Position numbers and translations under genes: made by a program. From Delphinus delphis (taxonomy: Eukaryota; Chordata; Mammalia; Artiodactyla; Delphinidae): a DNA stretch of 64,000 nt. The stretch is taken from contig NC_082699.1 in NCBI RefSeq assembly GCF_949987515.2, positions 76,046,281-76,110,280 of the forward strand, in the 5' to 3' direction. Below, in pieces: positions 12,191 to 23,799 of this stretch (position 1 is the stretch's first letter; the number at the start of each line of letters is the position of its first letter). The notes under the pieces are model-generated. The model saw only the letters and a list, made by a program, of their open reading frames with translations. It had not been told where the DNA came from and made no database searches.

Positions 12191-12795
12191 ACAACTCCTT
12201 GCCTACAAATTTGATAACCTAGATGAAATGGACCAATTCCTTGAAAGACACAGTCTGCCAAAATGCACACAAGACGAAACAGACGATCTAGATATGCCTA
12301 TATCTATTAAAGAAATTGAATCAATAATTAATAACATTTCAATACAGAAAACACCAGGCCCAGGTGGGTTCACTGGTGAATTCTAACAAACATTTAAGGA
12401 AGAAATTATACCAATTCCCTACAATATCTTTCAGAAGATAAAAACAGATGGAATACTTCCTAATTTATTCTTTGAAACCCACATTAGTTTAAAACCAAAA
12501 CCAGACAAACACTTTACAAGAAAACTACAGACCAATAATTTTCATGAATATAGATGCAAAAATCCTCAAAACAAAATATTAACAAATTTAATCCAACAGT
12601 GTATAAAAAGAATTATACACCACAACCAACTGGGATTTAACCCAGGTATACAAGGCTGGTTCAACATTAAAAAATCAATTAAAGTAACCCATCACATCAC
12701 CAGGCTAAAGAAGAAAATCACATGAAAATATCTTTAGATGCAGAAAAAGCGTTTGACAAAATTCAACACCCATTCATGATAAAAACAAAAAACTC

Positions 12796-13004
12796 GGGCT
12801 TCCCTAGTGGCGCAGTGGTTGAGAGTCCACCTGCCGATGCAGGGGACGCGGGTTCATGCCCCGGTCCGGGAAGATCCCACATGCCGCGGAGCGGCTGGGC
12901 GCGTGAACCATGGCCGCTGAGCCTGCACGTCCGGAGCCTGTGCTCCGCAGCAGGAGAGGCCACGGCAGTGAGAGGCCCGCGTACCGCAAAAAAAAAAAAA
13001 AAAA
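12796..13004 (+). mobile_element. CHR-2 SINE inside L1
   Basis: CHR-2 body with an A run of about 23. Flanked by 'aaaaaactc' at 12787-12795 and 13005-13013 in A-rich L1 sequence. Confidence 0.95.
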
Positions 13005-13587
13005 AAAAAACTCAGTAAACTAAGAACAGAGGGGAATTTCCACAACTTGGTAAAAAAATATCTACAAAAGAAACTATAGCTAACCTCTCACTTCATGGTG
13101 AAAAACCCAAAGCTTCCCCACTAAGATCAGGATTGAGGCAAGAATGACCCCTCTTCACCAATGCTTTTCACATTTTACTGAAAGTCCCACTAATGCAAAA
13201 AGACAAGGAAAGGATATAAACGGTATATGGATTTGGAAGGAAGAAATAAAACTGTCTCTGTCTGCAGATGACATGATCATTTATGTAGAAAATGTAAAAG
13301 AATGAACAAAATGACCCCTAGAACTTACACATGATTATAGGAAGGTTGCATGATATAGGTTAATATACAAAAAGCAATTGTTTTCCTATGTATCAGCAAC
13401 AAACAAGTGGAATTTGAAATGTAAAACACAATATAATTTATGTTAGCACCCCAAATATGATATACTTAGATAAAAATCTAACAAAATATGTACAAGGGGT
13501 ATATAAGGAAAACTACAAAACTCTGATGAAAGAACTCAAAGAACTAAATCAATGGAAAAATATTCCATGTTCAAATAGGAAGGCTCA

Positions 13588-13816
13588 GGACTTCCCTGGG
13601 GGCGCAGTGGTTGAGAGTCCGCCTGCCGATGCAGGGGACACGGGTTCGTGCCCCGGTCCGGGAGGATCCCACATGCTGCGGAGCGGCTGGGCCCGCGAGC
13701 CATGGCCGCTGGGCCTGCGCGTCCGGAGCCTGTGCTCCATAACGGGAGAGGCCACAGCAGTGAGAGGCCCGCGTACCGCAAAAAGAAAAAAAAAAACAAA
13801 AAACAAAAAACAAAAA
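13588..13816 (+). mobile_element. CHR-2 SINE inside L1
   Basis: CHR-2 body followed by a decayed A-rich tail. Exact 16-bp duplication 'caaataggaaggctca' at 13572-13587 and 13817-13832. Confidence 0.97.
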
Positions 13817-14221
13817 CAAATAGGAAGGCTCAAAACTGTCAAAATGTCAGTTCTTCCCAAAATGATATGTAGATGCAACAAAATCTTAATCAAAATCTCA
13901 GCAAGTTATTTTGTGGATATTGACAAGTTGATCCTAAAGTTTATACACAGAGTCAAAAGATCCAGACTAGCCCACATGATACTATAGAAGAACAAAGCTG
14001 TAGGACTGAGATTACCCAAATTCAACACTTACTAAAAAGCTACAGTAATCAAGACAGTGTGCCTTGGCAAAAGAAGAAACAAATGGACCAAAGGAGCAGA
14101 ATAGAGAGCCCAGAATAGACTCAACTTTTGACAAAGGAGCAGAGGCAACGCTATGGAGAAAAGGTAGTCTTTTCAACAAATGGTACTGGGACCACTGGAC
14201 ATCCTCATGCAAAAAAAAAAA

Positions 14222-14243
14222 AGAGCGAGAGAGAGAGAGAATC
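14222..14243. repeat. Short (GA)n
   Basis: 'gagcgagagagagagagag' follows an A-run within the L1. It is probably a simple expansion of L1 sequence. Confidence 0.8.
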
Positions 14244-14252
14244 TAGACACAG

Positions 14253-14515
14253 GTCTGGGGAGAGGAGGAAATGAGGAGACATAAAACAAAGGGTACAAGC
14301 TTTCAGTTATAAGAAGAAGAAGTGCTAAGGCTCTAATCTACAGCATGGTGACTATAGTTAATAATAAATTATCGTATGTATGCTTGAAAGTTGCTGAGAG
14401 TAGATCTTAAGCATTCTCACCACAATAAAAGAAATACATGTATATCAAATCATCATGCTGCATACTTTATATATGTACAATTATATTTGTCAATTATTCC
14501 TTAATAAACTTGGAA
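14253..14515 (+). mobile_element. L1 3'-UTR fragment nested in the L1 ORF2
   Basis: The ORF2 text 'gaatctagacacag' jumps to an L1 3' UTR ('ggggagaggaggaaatg', 'tcagttataag', 'catggtgactatagtt') that ends in A's. ORF2 then resumes at 'attaactcaaaatggatc'. Confidence 0.75.
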
Positions 14516-15085
14516 AAAAAATTAACTCAAAATGGATCACAGACCTAAATGTAAAACAGGAAACTATAAAGCTTCTAGACCTTAACATTGGAGGAAATCT
14601 ATATGACCTTGGGTTTTGTGATAACCTTTTAGATACAACCCCAAAGGCATGATCCATGGAAGAAAGAACTGATAAATGGGACTTCATTAAAATTAAAAAT
14701 TTATGCTCTGTGAATGCCAATGTCAAGAGAATGAAAAGACAAGCCACAGACTAGGAGAAAATATTTGCAAAAGACGTATCTGATAAAGGACTGGTATCCA
14801 AAATATATAAAGAACTCCTAAAACTCAATAATAAGTAAGCAAGCAACCCAATTAAAAAAGGGCCAAAGATCTTAACAGATACTTCACCACAGAAAGTATA
14901 CAGAGGGCAAATAAGCATATGAAACGACACCACATACAAATTAAAACAGCAGTGAGCTACCAATACACCCCTATTAAACAAGAGAACACTGACAACATCA
15001 AATGCTGGTGAAGATGTGAAGCAACAGGAACTCTCATTCACTGCGGGTGGGAATGCAAAACAGTACAGCCAGAAAACAGCTATAA

Positions 15086-15425
15086 GCACCTTTCTTGAAC
15101 AATTGGGGAATTATGAATGTGGAATATACGTTGAATGGTATTATGGCAACTTTCTTCAGTGCGATGATGTCATTCAAGTCGCACTGGAGAATATATTTTC
15201 CTAAGTAAGCATGCTGAGGATTTGAGTTGTATTGTCTTGAAATCTGCAGCTTATTTTCAAATGACCTAGAAAAATATGCATATATTCATAGGCAGATAAA
15301 GCAAACATTCCAGCAGGTTAACAATTGCCAAATCTAGGTGTAGAAAATGTGGTTTTCATCATGCCTTTCTTCAATTTTTCTGGATGATTGAAAACGTTCA
15401 TAATAAAATTTTTGTGACACAGCAT
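15086..15425 (+). mobile_element. Ancient repeat, probably the 3' end of an old L1 or relative
   Basis: 'acaattggggaattatgaa', 'gaaatctgcagcttatttt', 'ggttaacaattgcc' and 'cataataaaattt' are common ancient 3'-end landmarks. The class is uncertain. Confidence 0.5.
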
Positions 15426-16639
15426 CCCCATGGAATTTACAGAACCTGACGTGTCAAAACTCTAAGGCAGTTTGTATTTGAAAGCCCTTTTTGCTTTTTT
15501 CTCTACCTAGTAATGGAAGACTTCCATTCTTTTAACACTGTTTTATTTACATGTGTCAAGAAGATCAAATGAGAGAAATAACTGTATTGTACCTTGTGAC
15601 TCACCAGCTTTTCACTTTTTATGACTCATCCATGGACAGAAGAAAGCTTGCACATTTTACTAACGTGAAATTTTCAACAAACTTCTCCCAGTCCCAAAGG
15701 AATAGATTTCATTAGATCCTGCTTCAATGGCCTCCTTTTTTCTCTTCCTCCTTCCACTCTTTCTTTTCCTTTGTGTTGAAATTTACATGCACTATTTAAG
15801 TTTGCCCTTAAATACCAGATTTCATTTCTCCTGCATCGATCACAACTTGCTTTTGATTCAGCCAGCTCTAACAAGAAAGCTTCGTCTTAAACTCCAAAAC
15901 TTAAAATGAATATATACATATATAAGAAAATCATTTTAATTGAAAATTAGAATTGTTTCTCCACGTCAAGAAGAGCCAAGGAAAACAGAAAGTAACCAAG
16001 TTCCTGGAATTAAGGAATTCCATGACAAAAGGTTAAAAAGGAACTGGCATGATTAGACACAGGAAAGGGAAGACAGGACATTTTTAGAGTAACTCGTAAC
16101 CGGGCACTTCTCGGAACAGACCCAAGTAGCATAAGTGGCAGCTAATTTAATACAAAACCTGGGTGCTAACTGGGTACCTTGAGAAGGGAAGGTGTATCTG
16201 TCTGGCACACAAGACCCTGCACATCTTAGGAACTGGGTGGGAGGATTGGCAAGTAGGAAGAGAAGTGTCAGGGAAAGAAGAAAACGTTGAGCCCATGCAT
16301 TAGAAACGGACAATGGACTCATCTTGAAACCGAGACATGGCTACAGAGCCCTCTAGAACTTCAAGTATCAGAGATTCCTCAGTTAATCATGTAACTTCAT
16401 ATGTCTTGAGGCAAGTTATCATGGCAGGAAAAAGCTGGGATTGGAATGGGCAGATATAATCTCTCTAAATCTTTCCGCTAATGCTACCTAATATCATTGG
16501 GGGAGGAAGGGGTAGGAATTTCATCCACTGGCTTTTTAACAGGCTCGGGTGACAGTCTGTAACCTAGAGCTCCAAGCATACCCTACAAGTGGCAGCATTC
16601 ATTGGAAAAACATAACAGCTGCCATGCAAGTGGCACAAC
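15426..16639. other. No recognised feature
   Basis: Unique-looking. Pyrimidine-rich at 15,740-15,775 and AT-rich at 15,905-15,930. Frames are under 90 codons and unrecognised. Confidence 0.5.
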
Positions 16640-16975
16640 CCCCGACGTGTATTCATTGACACCTTTAGTTATTAATTCAACCCCTAGGATGTGATGGGGT
16701 GCACAGGAGGGGCTGTAGTCCCAGAGGTTAGCAAAAGCAGACAGGTCCTCTTCCACATGGAGCATGAAAGCTAAGGAAATAACCACAGAAATAAATGGAA
16801 CATTACGGCAAGTGCTATGAGTGATATAATACTTGAGCTGAAATCTGAAAGAAAGACATGGGAAGAGGCCAGTATATCTCAGGCAGAGGCCAGTATATCT
16901 CCCTACAACAGAAGAACACATGCAGCTTTCATGGAATGCTTTCTAAAAGTCCCAGAATACACATCACAAGCAGAT
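16640..16975 (-). mobile_element. L2 fragment
   Basis: Reverse L2 text: 'cacatggagcatgaaagct', 'gagctgaaatctgaaagaa' and 'aggcagaggcc'. It holds a 15-bp near-tandem repeat of 'gaggccagtatatct' (16,865 and 16,884). Confidence 0.55.
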
Positions 16976-18449
16976 AACAGAGGCCATATATACACATGAG
17001 CACGCATATCGTAATCTAGGTACATTTTATATTATTTCATTCACTAATTTCAGGTCTCAGTATATCTAGAGGTCAGAGCTCACTGTGCATGTGGGTAAGC
17101 ATACCTCTCTACTTCAAAGGGTCTTCTTGATAATATATTTTTTTAATTTCTTGTATTATTTAATTATATCAACTATTTTTTAACTTGTAATGTGACTGGA
17201 AAAGCATCTATTTGATTTTCATTCGTATTTTAACTATCAGCGTTGTCTTAAATCTGTAATTTCCTTGTAGGGATGTTTTAAAATCACTCGTGCATTTTGT
17301 GAGGGGGGTTTAATTAAAACTAAACATGATAACCCACAAATGTACCTATCTGGACCCCGTAAATGAGATTGTCACAATCAACGAATTTGAAAGGACAAGT
17401 AAGGACCCTCCCCAACCTGCCTTGTTAGGAGTCACCTCTTCCCTCAGGACACTTGTCCTCCTGCAGGTGACCACCTGACATGTGGACAGGCGAGGCCACT
17501 GATATCGTGCAGAATATTCACCATCAGAAGCCTGATTTCTTACTTTATAATTACAAAACGATTATAAATAACATTCTTAGCATTTTCTCTCTGGGGAGAA
17601 AAAGAGCTGAGGTCCAGAGCAGGAGGAAATGGGGATGTTTGGCCTTAAAAAGAAAGTCCATTCTTTCCAGGAAAGGATGTGCACAAACGGAGTGACACTG
17701 AGCACAGGGGAATTCAGTAGGGAAAGTGACCACCTTGTTTATGTTTTATTCTGTGTTCCTAGTGAGGAGAAGAGGTAGGTCTTCCCCCAGAGGTGAGGAA
17801 AAATGGTGGCTAACTCAAGGAGGGTGGTAATTTGGAAGATTTTGAATGGCACAAATTCCAGCAGGAAAAGGGAAGGGAGAAGCAGATTAAGAAAGTATTG
17901 AAGAATTCCCCCGGCAATGTTAGGAACCCAGCTTAGTTTTAGAGATGATGATTTCAAGTGGCGTGTGAGTGTGTGAGATTTCTTCCAGCACCCTGGACAG
18001 CTCCCAAGCAGTCTGAGGAACCTGCACGCTTAGAAAGATTCAGGCCCAGGTCCTCCTGGGTATAGGTGTCATGGTTTGTTTTGTCTCTGCCAACTGGTTT
18101 GTTAAAGCAGATGTACTAACTCACGCCACCCGGTATCTTCCTTAAAGACAAAGGAATGGAGCACATTTTATCCAGAGAGCCTTAAATCCTGTGAGTACAT
18201 TATAGAGCACGCGGCCATCAGGAATTCTAATCAGAGGCATAGCTGTTAATCTGAATTATTACATTTTGGAAAAATAAGAATAAACTGAAAGTAACTAAAT
18301 TCTTCTCAGCTAGAAATGTTTTCACCTTTTGTTCCACATAAGACTGTGATCATGTGAGCAGCTTTTCTCATGCTTCCTTACAGCTTTGTATTAATCATGA
18401 GACACAGAAGCCTCCGTAGGAGAATCTGAAACTAAGCGTTAAGAATAAG
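16976..18449. other. No recognised feature
   Basis: AT-rich around 17,125-17,300, otherwise mixed. No frame above 76 codons and no repeat family identified. Confidence 0.5.
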
Positions 18450-18457
18450 AAGTACTT

Positions 18458-18667
18458 GGGCGTCCCTGGTGGTGCAGTGGTTGGGAGTCCGCCTGCCGAT
18501 GCAAGGGACACGGGTTCGTGCCCCGGTCCGGGAAGATCCCACATGCCGCGGAGTGGCTGGGCCCGTGAGCCATGGCCGCTGATCCTGCGCGTCTGAAGCC
18601 TGTGCTCCGCAATGGGAGAGGCCACAACAGTGAGAGGCCCGCGTACCGCAAAAAAAAAAAAAAAAAA
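18458..18667 (+). mobile_element. CHR-2 SINE, first of a tandem pair
   Basis: CHR-2 body with an A tail. 'aagtact' lies just before it, between it and the next SINE, and again after the second SINE. Confidence 0.93.
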
Positions 18668-18674
18668 AAGTACT

Positions 18675-18789
18675 GGACTTCCCTGGCGGTCCAGTGGTTA
18701 AGACTCTGCGCTTCCACTGCAGGGGGCACAGGTTCGATCCCTGATCAGGGAAGTTCCGCTTGCTGCACGGTATGGCCAAAAAAAAAAAA
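18675..18789 (+). mobile_element. Short-form CHR SINE, second of a tandem pair
   Basis: tRNA head with B box GGTTCGATCCC, a very short body ending 'gcacggtatggcc' and an A-run. It shares the 'aagtact' target sequence with its neighbour. Confidence 0.92.
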
Positions 18790-18869
18790 GTATTAAAAGT
18801 ACTGACTTATCCAGCCTGACCCAACCTATAGCCACACCCTCATTGCCACAGAACAATCTGTGAAAAATT

Positions 18870-19200
18870 CTAAACTCTTTTCACGTCATTCTTTGCTCAC
18901 AAATCTTTTAAGGATCCACGGTGCCCACAGAATAAGGCATAGCATCCTTGGTGATGCTTACACCGCCCTCTAGGATAAAGTCCCTGCAAATTCCCCAGGC
19001 TCTTTCCTGCTCCTTCCCACCACAGATCCTATACTCCACATGGAACTGTGTACCTGGGAGAGTTCTAAACCCTTATAACCATTTCCTTTCTAACTGCTAA
19101 GAGGCAGTCATTCTTGAAATGGGAATACTACTCTAAGATGGCAAAGTCATTGCTCCAACCAGATTCAGCCTAAAGCCTTTTAAAGCAATTTCCTAAAGAC
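18870..19200 (+). mobile_element. L2 fragment, possibly with a MIR remnant at its end
   Basis: 'aggataaagtccctgcaaa', 'ccaggctctttcctgctcc' and the preceding 'ttttaaggatccacgg' follow the plus L2 order. 19,060-19,200 is less clear. Confidence 0.55.
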
Positions 19201-19678
19201 TGTCTCTGGATACTGAAGGCAGTGATTCGCTGCCAGTGGGAATGATGCCCTGGTAATTCACTAGCACACAAGCAGGAGATCAGCCATCATCGGAGCGATT
19301 AAGAAACAATAGTGAAAACAAACAAGAACTGAATTATTGTTGACCAATCGATAGCATTTTGGGATTATACCTTTTTTACGTACCAATGTGAAAAAGAGAG
19401 AGAGAGAGAGGGAGAGATTGAGGACTTTTCTATTCAACTGTAATTTTATTCTTTTAATTCAGTCTGAGCATTGTGTAAATGTGCATAAAATTATAATCAG
19501 AATGAGCTCCCTCAAAACACAAGCTAGCCCTGGGGATCGCAAGGCTGCAAAGAGTGCCTTGGGATGGATATGTTATGCACGTTACAGAAAGATCAGTATT
19601 TCCTGTTTTATTTGACTTTATCAATTTATCTTGGCCAAAACTTTAAATAGATTCTGAGGACTGCAAAACCATTTTAAA
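19201..19678. other. Unclassified, with a (GA)n tract
   Basis: A GA-rich simple repeat at about 19,389-19,421 ('aaaaagagagagagagagag'). The remainder is AT-leaning with no recognised element. Confidence 0.5.
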
Positions 19679-19689
19679 GAGTCAGCCAG

Positions 19690-20032
19690 GGGGTTTCCCT
19701 GGTGGCACAGTGGTTAAGAATCCACCTGCCAATGCAGGGGCCACGGGTTCGACCCCTGGTCCGGGAAGATCCCACATGCCACGGAGCAACTAAGCCCGTG
19801 CGCCACAACTACTGAGCCTGCGCTCTAGAGCCCGTGAGCCACAACTACTGAGCCCATGTGCCGCAACTACTGAAGCCCGTGCGCCTAGATCCCACGCTTC
19901 GCAACAAGAGAAGCCACCGCAGTGAGAAGCCCACGCACCGCAAGGAAGAGTAGCCCCTGCTCACTGCAACTACGCACAGCAACGAAGACCCAACGCAGCC
20001 ATAAATTAATTAATTAATTAATTTTAAAAAAT
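19690..20032 (+). mobile_element. Long-form CHR SINE with three internal units
   Basis: Three 'caactactga' units instead of the usual two. B box GGTTCGACCCC. Tail (TTAA)n. Flanked by 'gagtcagccag' at 19679-19689 and 20033-20043. Confidence 0.96.
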
Positions 20033-20165
20033 GAGTCAGCCAGACAACAGAAAACAAATATAGCCCTGGTTCCTTCTTTCCAGCGCAGAGAGAGTTGAAA
20101 ATTTCCCTGTGGAATACGCCGAGGATGGTGTTGCCAGGGCCGTTTGTGGAGGACGGTACAGATGG

Positions 20166-20390
20166 CTGAACAAAGAGTGAGGACTTTGAAGGCAGACAGA
20201 CTCCAAGTAACATTTCAGTTCTCTCATTCATTAACTGTGTGAACTTGGGCCAGTTATTCCTTCTCTGAGCCTCAATTTCTCTCCTATAGAATGAGAATAA
20301 TAATACTGCCTCCTACATGGCCATAGGGACAAATGAGAAAAGGGCATGTGGTGAGTATAGAGACCGGCACCTAATGGGGACTCCATCACA
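20166..20390 (+). mobile_element. MIR SINE
   Basis: Full MIR order: 'ctttgaaggcagacagact', 'ttaactgtgtgaacttggg', 'ctctgagcctcaatttc' and 'agaatgagaataataata'. Confidence 0.8.
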
Positions 20391-20499
20391 GCGCCCTCTG
20401 CTAACGGAAGTTTCATTTCTATGTTAGTCCTGCCCTAAGCGATGCAAGATCATTGATGGCCTGGCTGAAGCTCTGAAGATGTCATCCTGAGCACCCCTG

Positions 20500-20785
20500 G
20501 CTTCAGTTAGGTCTTTATTCAGATGACCTCATGCCAGAGTCTCCCTGCCCACTTGACCTAAAAGTGCTCTCCTCTGCCACCCCCACCATCTTTTATTTTG
20601 CTGCATTACTTCCTATTACATCTATTTATTTATTGATTTGATTTTTGTATTGTCTGACCCCCTCCACTAGATCTGAGGCTTGGGAGACTCAGGATTTGGT
20701 CTGGTTTGTTTGCTCTCTCTCCATCCCATAGTATCCATCCCATAGTAACTGATAAGAAATGTCTGTCAACAATAAATGAGTAAAA
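20500..20785 (+). mobile_element. L2 3'-end fragment
   Basis: 'ctttattcagatgacctca', 'cccccaccatcttttat', 'gaccccctccactagatct' and 'gtctgtcaacaataaatga' give a standard L2 tail. Confidence 0.65.
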
Positions 20786-21129
20786 TAATTACATACTCTC
20801 TTTGGGACAAGACCTGGTACCATCCTGTGCTGTTACCAAACTGTGTAACATTTGCTCTTTTTTGCTTCCAGATTAACAGAAAACAGAATACCTTTTGAAA
20901 GCCATAACTTATGCTTCCTAAGGATAACAGGCAGCCAGAAATAACTGGGTAACTCAGTCCAATATCTGCTCTGTCAGACTCCAAACTTTCTGCAAGATGC
21001 TCTGCTGTCTGTTGTAAGCTCTCCTTTCTCTCCTTTCTCTCTGAAGCTGGTTTCTACACCGTCCCTAATTCTCTCTCCTTCCCTCTTCTTTATTCTTTCT
21101 ACAGGAAAGAATCCAAAATGCTCTAACTG
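20786..21129. other. No recognised feature
   Basis: Mixed sequence with a pyrimidine-rich run at 21,020-21,105 ('ctctcctttctctcctttc'). Confidence 0.45.
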
Positions 21130-21490
21130 GTGAGTCACATCAAATCTCATGAATTCAACTACAGTCTTCACACCAATAACACTTGTATTTCTATCTCCAA
21201 CCCAGATCTCTCCCAACGTCCACAGACTCCATGGATATCTCATAACGAGACACCATACTGCAGCTCTAAAAACTTGTCTTGGTCCTTCATTTTTCTATGT
21301 TTGCAAGTAGCATCACTACTCATCCTGTCACCCAAACAAGAATCCCAGAGTCATCCAAGATTCCACATGCTTCCTGAACACCCAAAGCCAACCCGTCACC
21401 AAGATCTGTCGATCTGAAACCCACAAGGGTTCTAGAATTCGCCTGCTCTCTTCTCCACGGTCCCAGCCTTAGCTCAGATCCCACCATTTC
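21130..21490 (+). mobile_element. L2 fragment
   Basis: 'gaattcaactacagtcttc', 'ctcatcctgtcacccaaac' and 'gtcatccaagattccacat' match the plus L2 3' region in decayed form. The minus-strand splice-like motif is at its right edge. Confidence 0.5.
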
Positions 21491-21526
21491 TTACCTGGAA
21501 AACAAAATACAGAAAACACAAAAGGA
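21485..21526 (-). promoter_or_regulatory. Candidate recursive splice site (minus strand)
   Basis: Read on the minus strand, a U-rich tract (reverse of 21497-21525) ends in 'ttgttttccag' and is followed at once by 'gtaagaaatgg', giving CAG|GTAAGA with no exon between. This is the layout of a ratchet point in long introns. The motif is seen in the sequence; its use is inference. Confidence 0.35.
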
Positions 21527-21529
21527 TGA

Positions 21530-22368
21530 TGAGGAAATGAAGCAACAGGAACTCTCATTCATTGCTGGTGGGAATGCAAAATGGTACAGTCACTTTGGAA
21601 GACTATTTGGTAGTATTTTATGAAACTAAGCATACTCTCACCGTACAATCCAGCAATCCTGCTCCTTGGTATTTACTCAATGAGCTGAAAACTTATGCCA
21701 CACAAAAACCTAGACACTGATGTTTATATTTATAGCATCTTTATTCATAACTACCAAAACCTGTAATCAACCAAGATGTCCTTCAGTTGGTGAATAAATT
21801 CAGGAAGTATGGTATATCCAGACAATGAAATAGTATTCAGCACTAAAAGAAAAAGCTATCGAGTCATCAAAAGACATGGAGGAACCTTAAAGGTATATTA
21901 TTAAGTGAAAGAAGCCAAGCTGAGAAGGCCACATGTTGTGTGATTTCAACTACACGACATTCTGGAAAAGTCAAAATTATGGAGACAGTAAAAAAGGTCA
22001 GTGGTTGCCAGGGGTTAGTGGGAGAGAGAGATAGACAGGACGTGGAGAATTTTTAGAGCAGTGGAACTGTTCTGTATGACTGTAAAATGGTATTGTGTCA
22101 TGTCATTATAAATTTGATACATGTCATTATAAATGTGTCCAAACCCACAGAACGCACAACACCAAGAGCGAACCCTGATGTAAAATATGGACTTTCGGTG
22201 TTAATGATGTATCAGTGTAGGTTTATCAGTTGTAGCCGATGTACCACTGTAGTACAGGATGTTGATACTAGGGGAGGTCGTGCATGTGTGGGGCAGGGAA
22301 TATATGGGAACCCTATATGCTCCACTCAATTTTTCTGTGAACTTAAAACTGCTCTAAAAATACAGTCT
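21530..22368 (+). mobile_element. Old L1 3' end
   Basis: 'aacaggaactctcattcat', 'acaatccagcaatcctgct', 'gatgtccttcagttggtga', 'ggtcagtggttgccagggg' and an ending 'taaaactgctctaaaaata' trace the ORF2 C-terminal coding part and 3' UTR. Confidence 0.85.
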
Positions 22369-22385
22369 ATTAAAAATAAACAACA

Positions 22386-22592
22386 GGGCTTCCCTGGTGG
22401 CGCAGTGGTTGGGAGTCCGCCTGCCGATGCAGGGGACACGGGTTCGTGCCCCGGTCCGGGAAGATCCCACATGCCGCGGAGCGGCTGGGCCCGTGAGCCA
22501 TGGCCGCTGAGCCTGGGCGTCCGGAGCCTGTGCTCCGCAACAGGAGAGGCCACAGCAGTGAGAGACCCATGTACCGCAAAAAAATTAAAAAA
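22386..22592 (+). mobile_element. CHR-2 SINE in an L1 tail
   Basis: Exact 17-bp duplication 'attaaaaataaacaaca' at 22369-22385 and 22593-22609. Inserted into the A-rich tail of the preceding L1, in the same direction. Confidence 0.97.
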
Positions 22593-22609
22593 ATTAAAAA
22601 TAAACAACA

Positions 22610-22829
22610 AACAAACAGCCTCCCATCTAGTTATGTGGGCCCATCGTGGCCCCATCTCATCAATCCACCACAGCCTAGAAGTTATTTCTCAATAGAAAAT
22701 CTGATCAAGGTATCCACTACCAAAAAACCCTTCCAGGCTTTTCAATAGCTCACAAATTAAAGGGCTCTGGGCAAAGTGTTAGAAAATGTCTTTCCCTTCC
22801 TGCGTTAAGAATCTGACCACCAGATAAAC
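22610..22829 (+). mobile_element. Possible L2 fragment
   Basis: 'gaaaatctgatcaaggtat' and 'cttttcaatagctcac' fit decayed L2; boundaries are weak. Confidence 0.35.
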
Positions 22830-23344
22830 TTTCTAAGTCTGTTTCCCTGGAAACAGATAATGATGGCGTGTGTGCGAACTGTACTGCTAAACAATATTGC
22901 TTACTGTAAACTGACTTCTGCTGGGGAGACGGTCTCTGGACTGGGGGAACTATAGGTATCGGATGGAGGTGCCTTGTTTTGGACTTCCCTGAACTTAGAG
23001 ACTCCAGTGCTGAGCATGTGTTTTCAGGGGTCCTACGCCTATGGAGTTTCTACAAGAGAGAAATGGTTCCTGAAAGGCATGAGGCTCTTAAGCCAGGGTG
23101 GAACCTCCACCACGCAACGTGGGTTGCTCCTCTTTGCACACAGGTTGGCTACTGCAAGTATTCCTGCTGAAGAGGAACACCTGCGGTTTCTGACGAGGCA
23201 GGTACCAAGTGTGGTGTATGGCTGTCCCATGCATCTGAATGTCTAGTTGAGACCAAGAAGACACCCTGGTTGCTCCTTGCCTCTCTTTCAAGCATCACAT
23301 CCTACTCCCCTTCTACCCTCCTTTAATAGAAGAAACTATTTACA
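22830..23344. other. No recognised feature
   Basis: A 90-codon plus frame (22974-23246) lacks a recognisable domain. No strong splice pair. Confidence 0.45.
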
Positions 23345-23620
23345 TTTGCCAGTAAGTATCGTGTGATCTCTCTCCTCCAAGCCATCTCGCATGTCCTACT
23401 TCTTCTTTGTCATCTACCACGCTCTTCTTTCAGTTCCTGCCCACAGTCACCTCCTCTGGGAAAGCTTACCCACCGTGTCCCACAGTGGGTAAGTGCTCCA
23501 TCCTGTGTCCCCCACATCACTCCTAACCTTCCTCACTCTATCTTATTACCATCTGTTTGCCTACCTGTTTCCACCGTGAGCCCTCCTTGAAGGTCGTGGT
23601 TGCAAGACCTGCCACTTGAT
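23345..23620 (+). mobile_element. L2 3' fragment
   Basis: 'cacctcctctgggaaagct', 'cactctatcttattacc' and 'gtgagccctccttgaagg' follow the plus L2 order. Confidence 0.65.
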
Positions 23621-23799
23621 TGCTGCCAAAGCCATCTCTGTAAACACAGCTGATCGCATCACTCCCAGTGCCAGGTATTTCTGGTTTCTTATCCAAAAAC
23701 CATCTTCCCTTTCTCTCTAAATGGAACCTTGACTTTATCTGGCTCAGCCGCATAGCAAAATAGGCATCTCTCCAGACACCCTTTTGGTCAGTGGTGGTC

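Larger units (their letters stand above)
11723..15085 (+). mobile_element. Old L1 ORF2 region, broken by nested insertions
   Basis: Plus-strand L1 ORF2 is traceable in pieces 11723-11979, 12201-12795, 13014-13587, 13833-14252 and 14516-15085. Landmarks: 'gaaaccaaaagctgattct', 'aaaacaccaggccc' (a weak PGPGG match), 'gcagatgacatgatc' (the polymerase YADD region, here read as SADDM) and 'actcaaaatggatcac'. Stops and indels are frequent, so it is not functional. Three CHR-2 SINEs and an L1 3' end lie inside it. The true 5' and 3' ends of this copy are missing. Confidence 0.85.
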
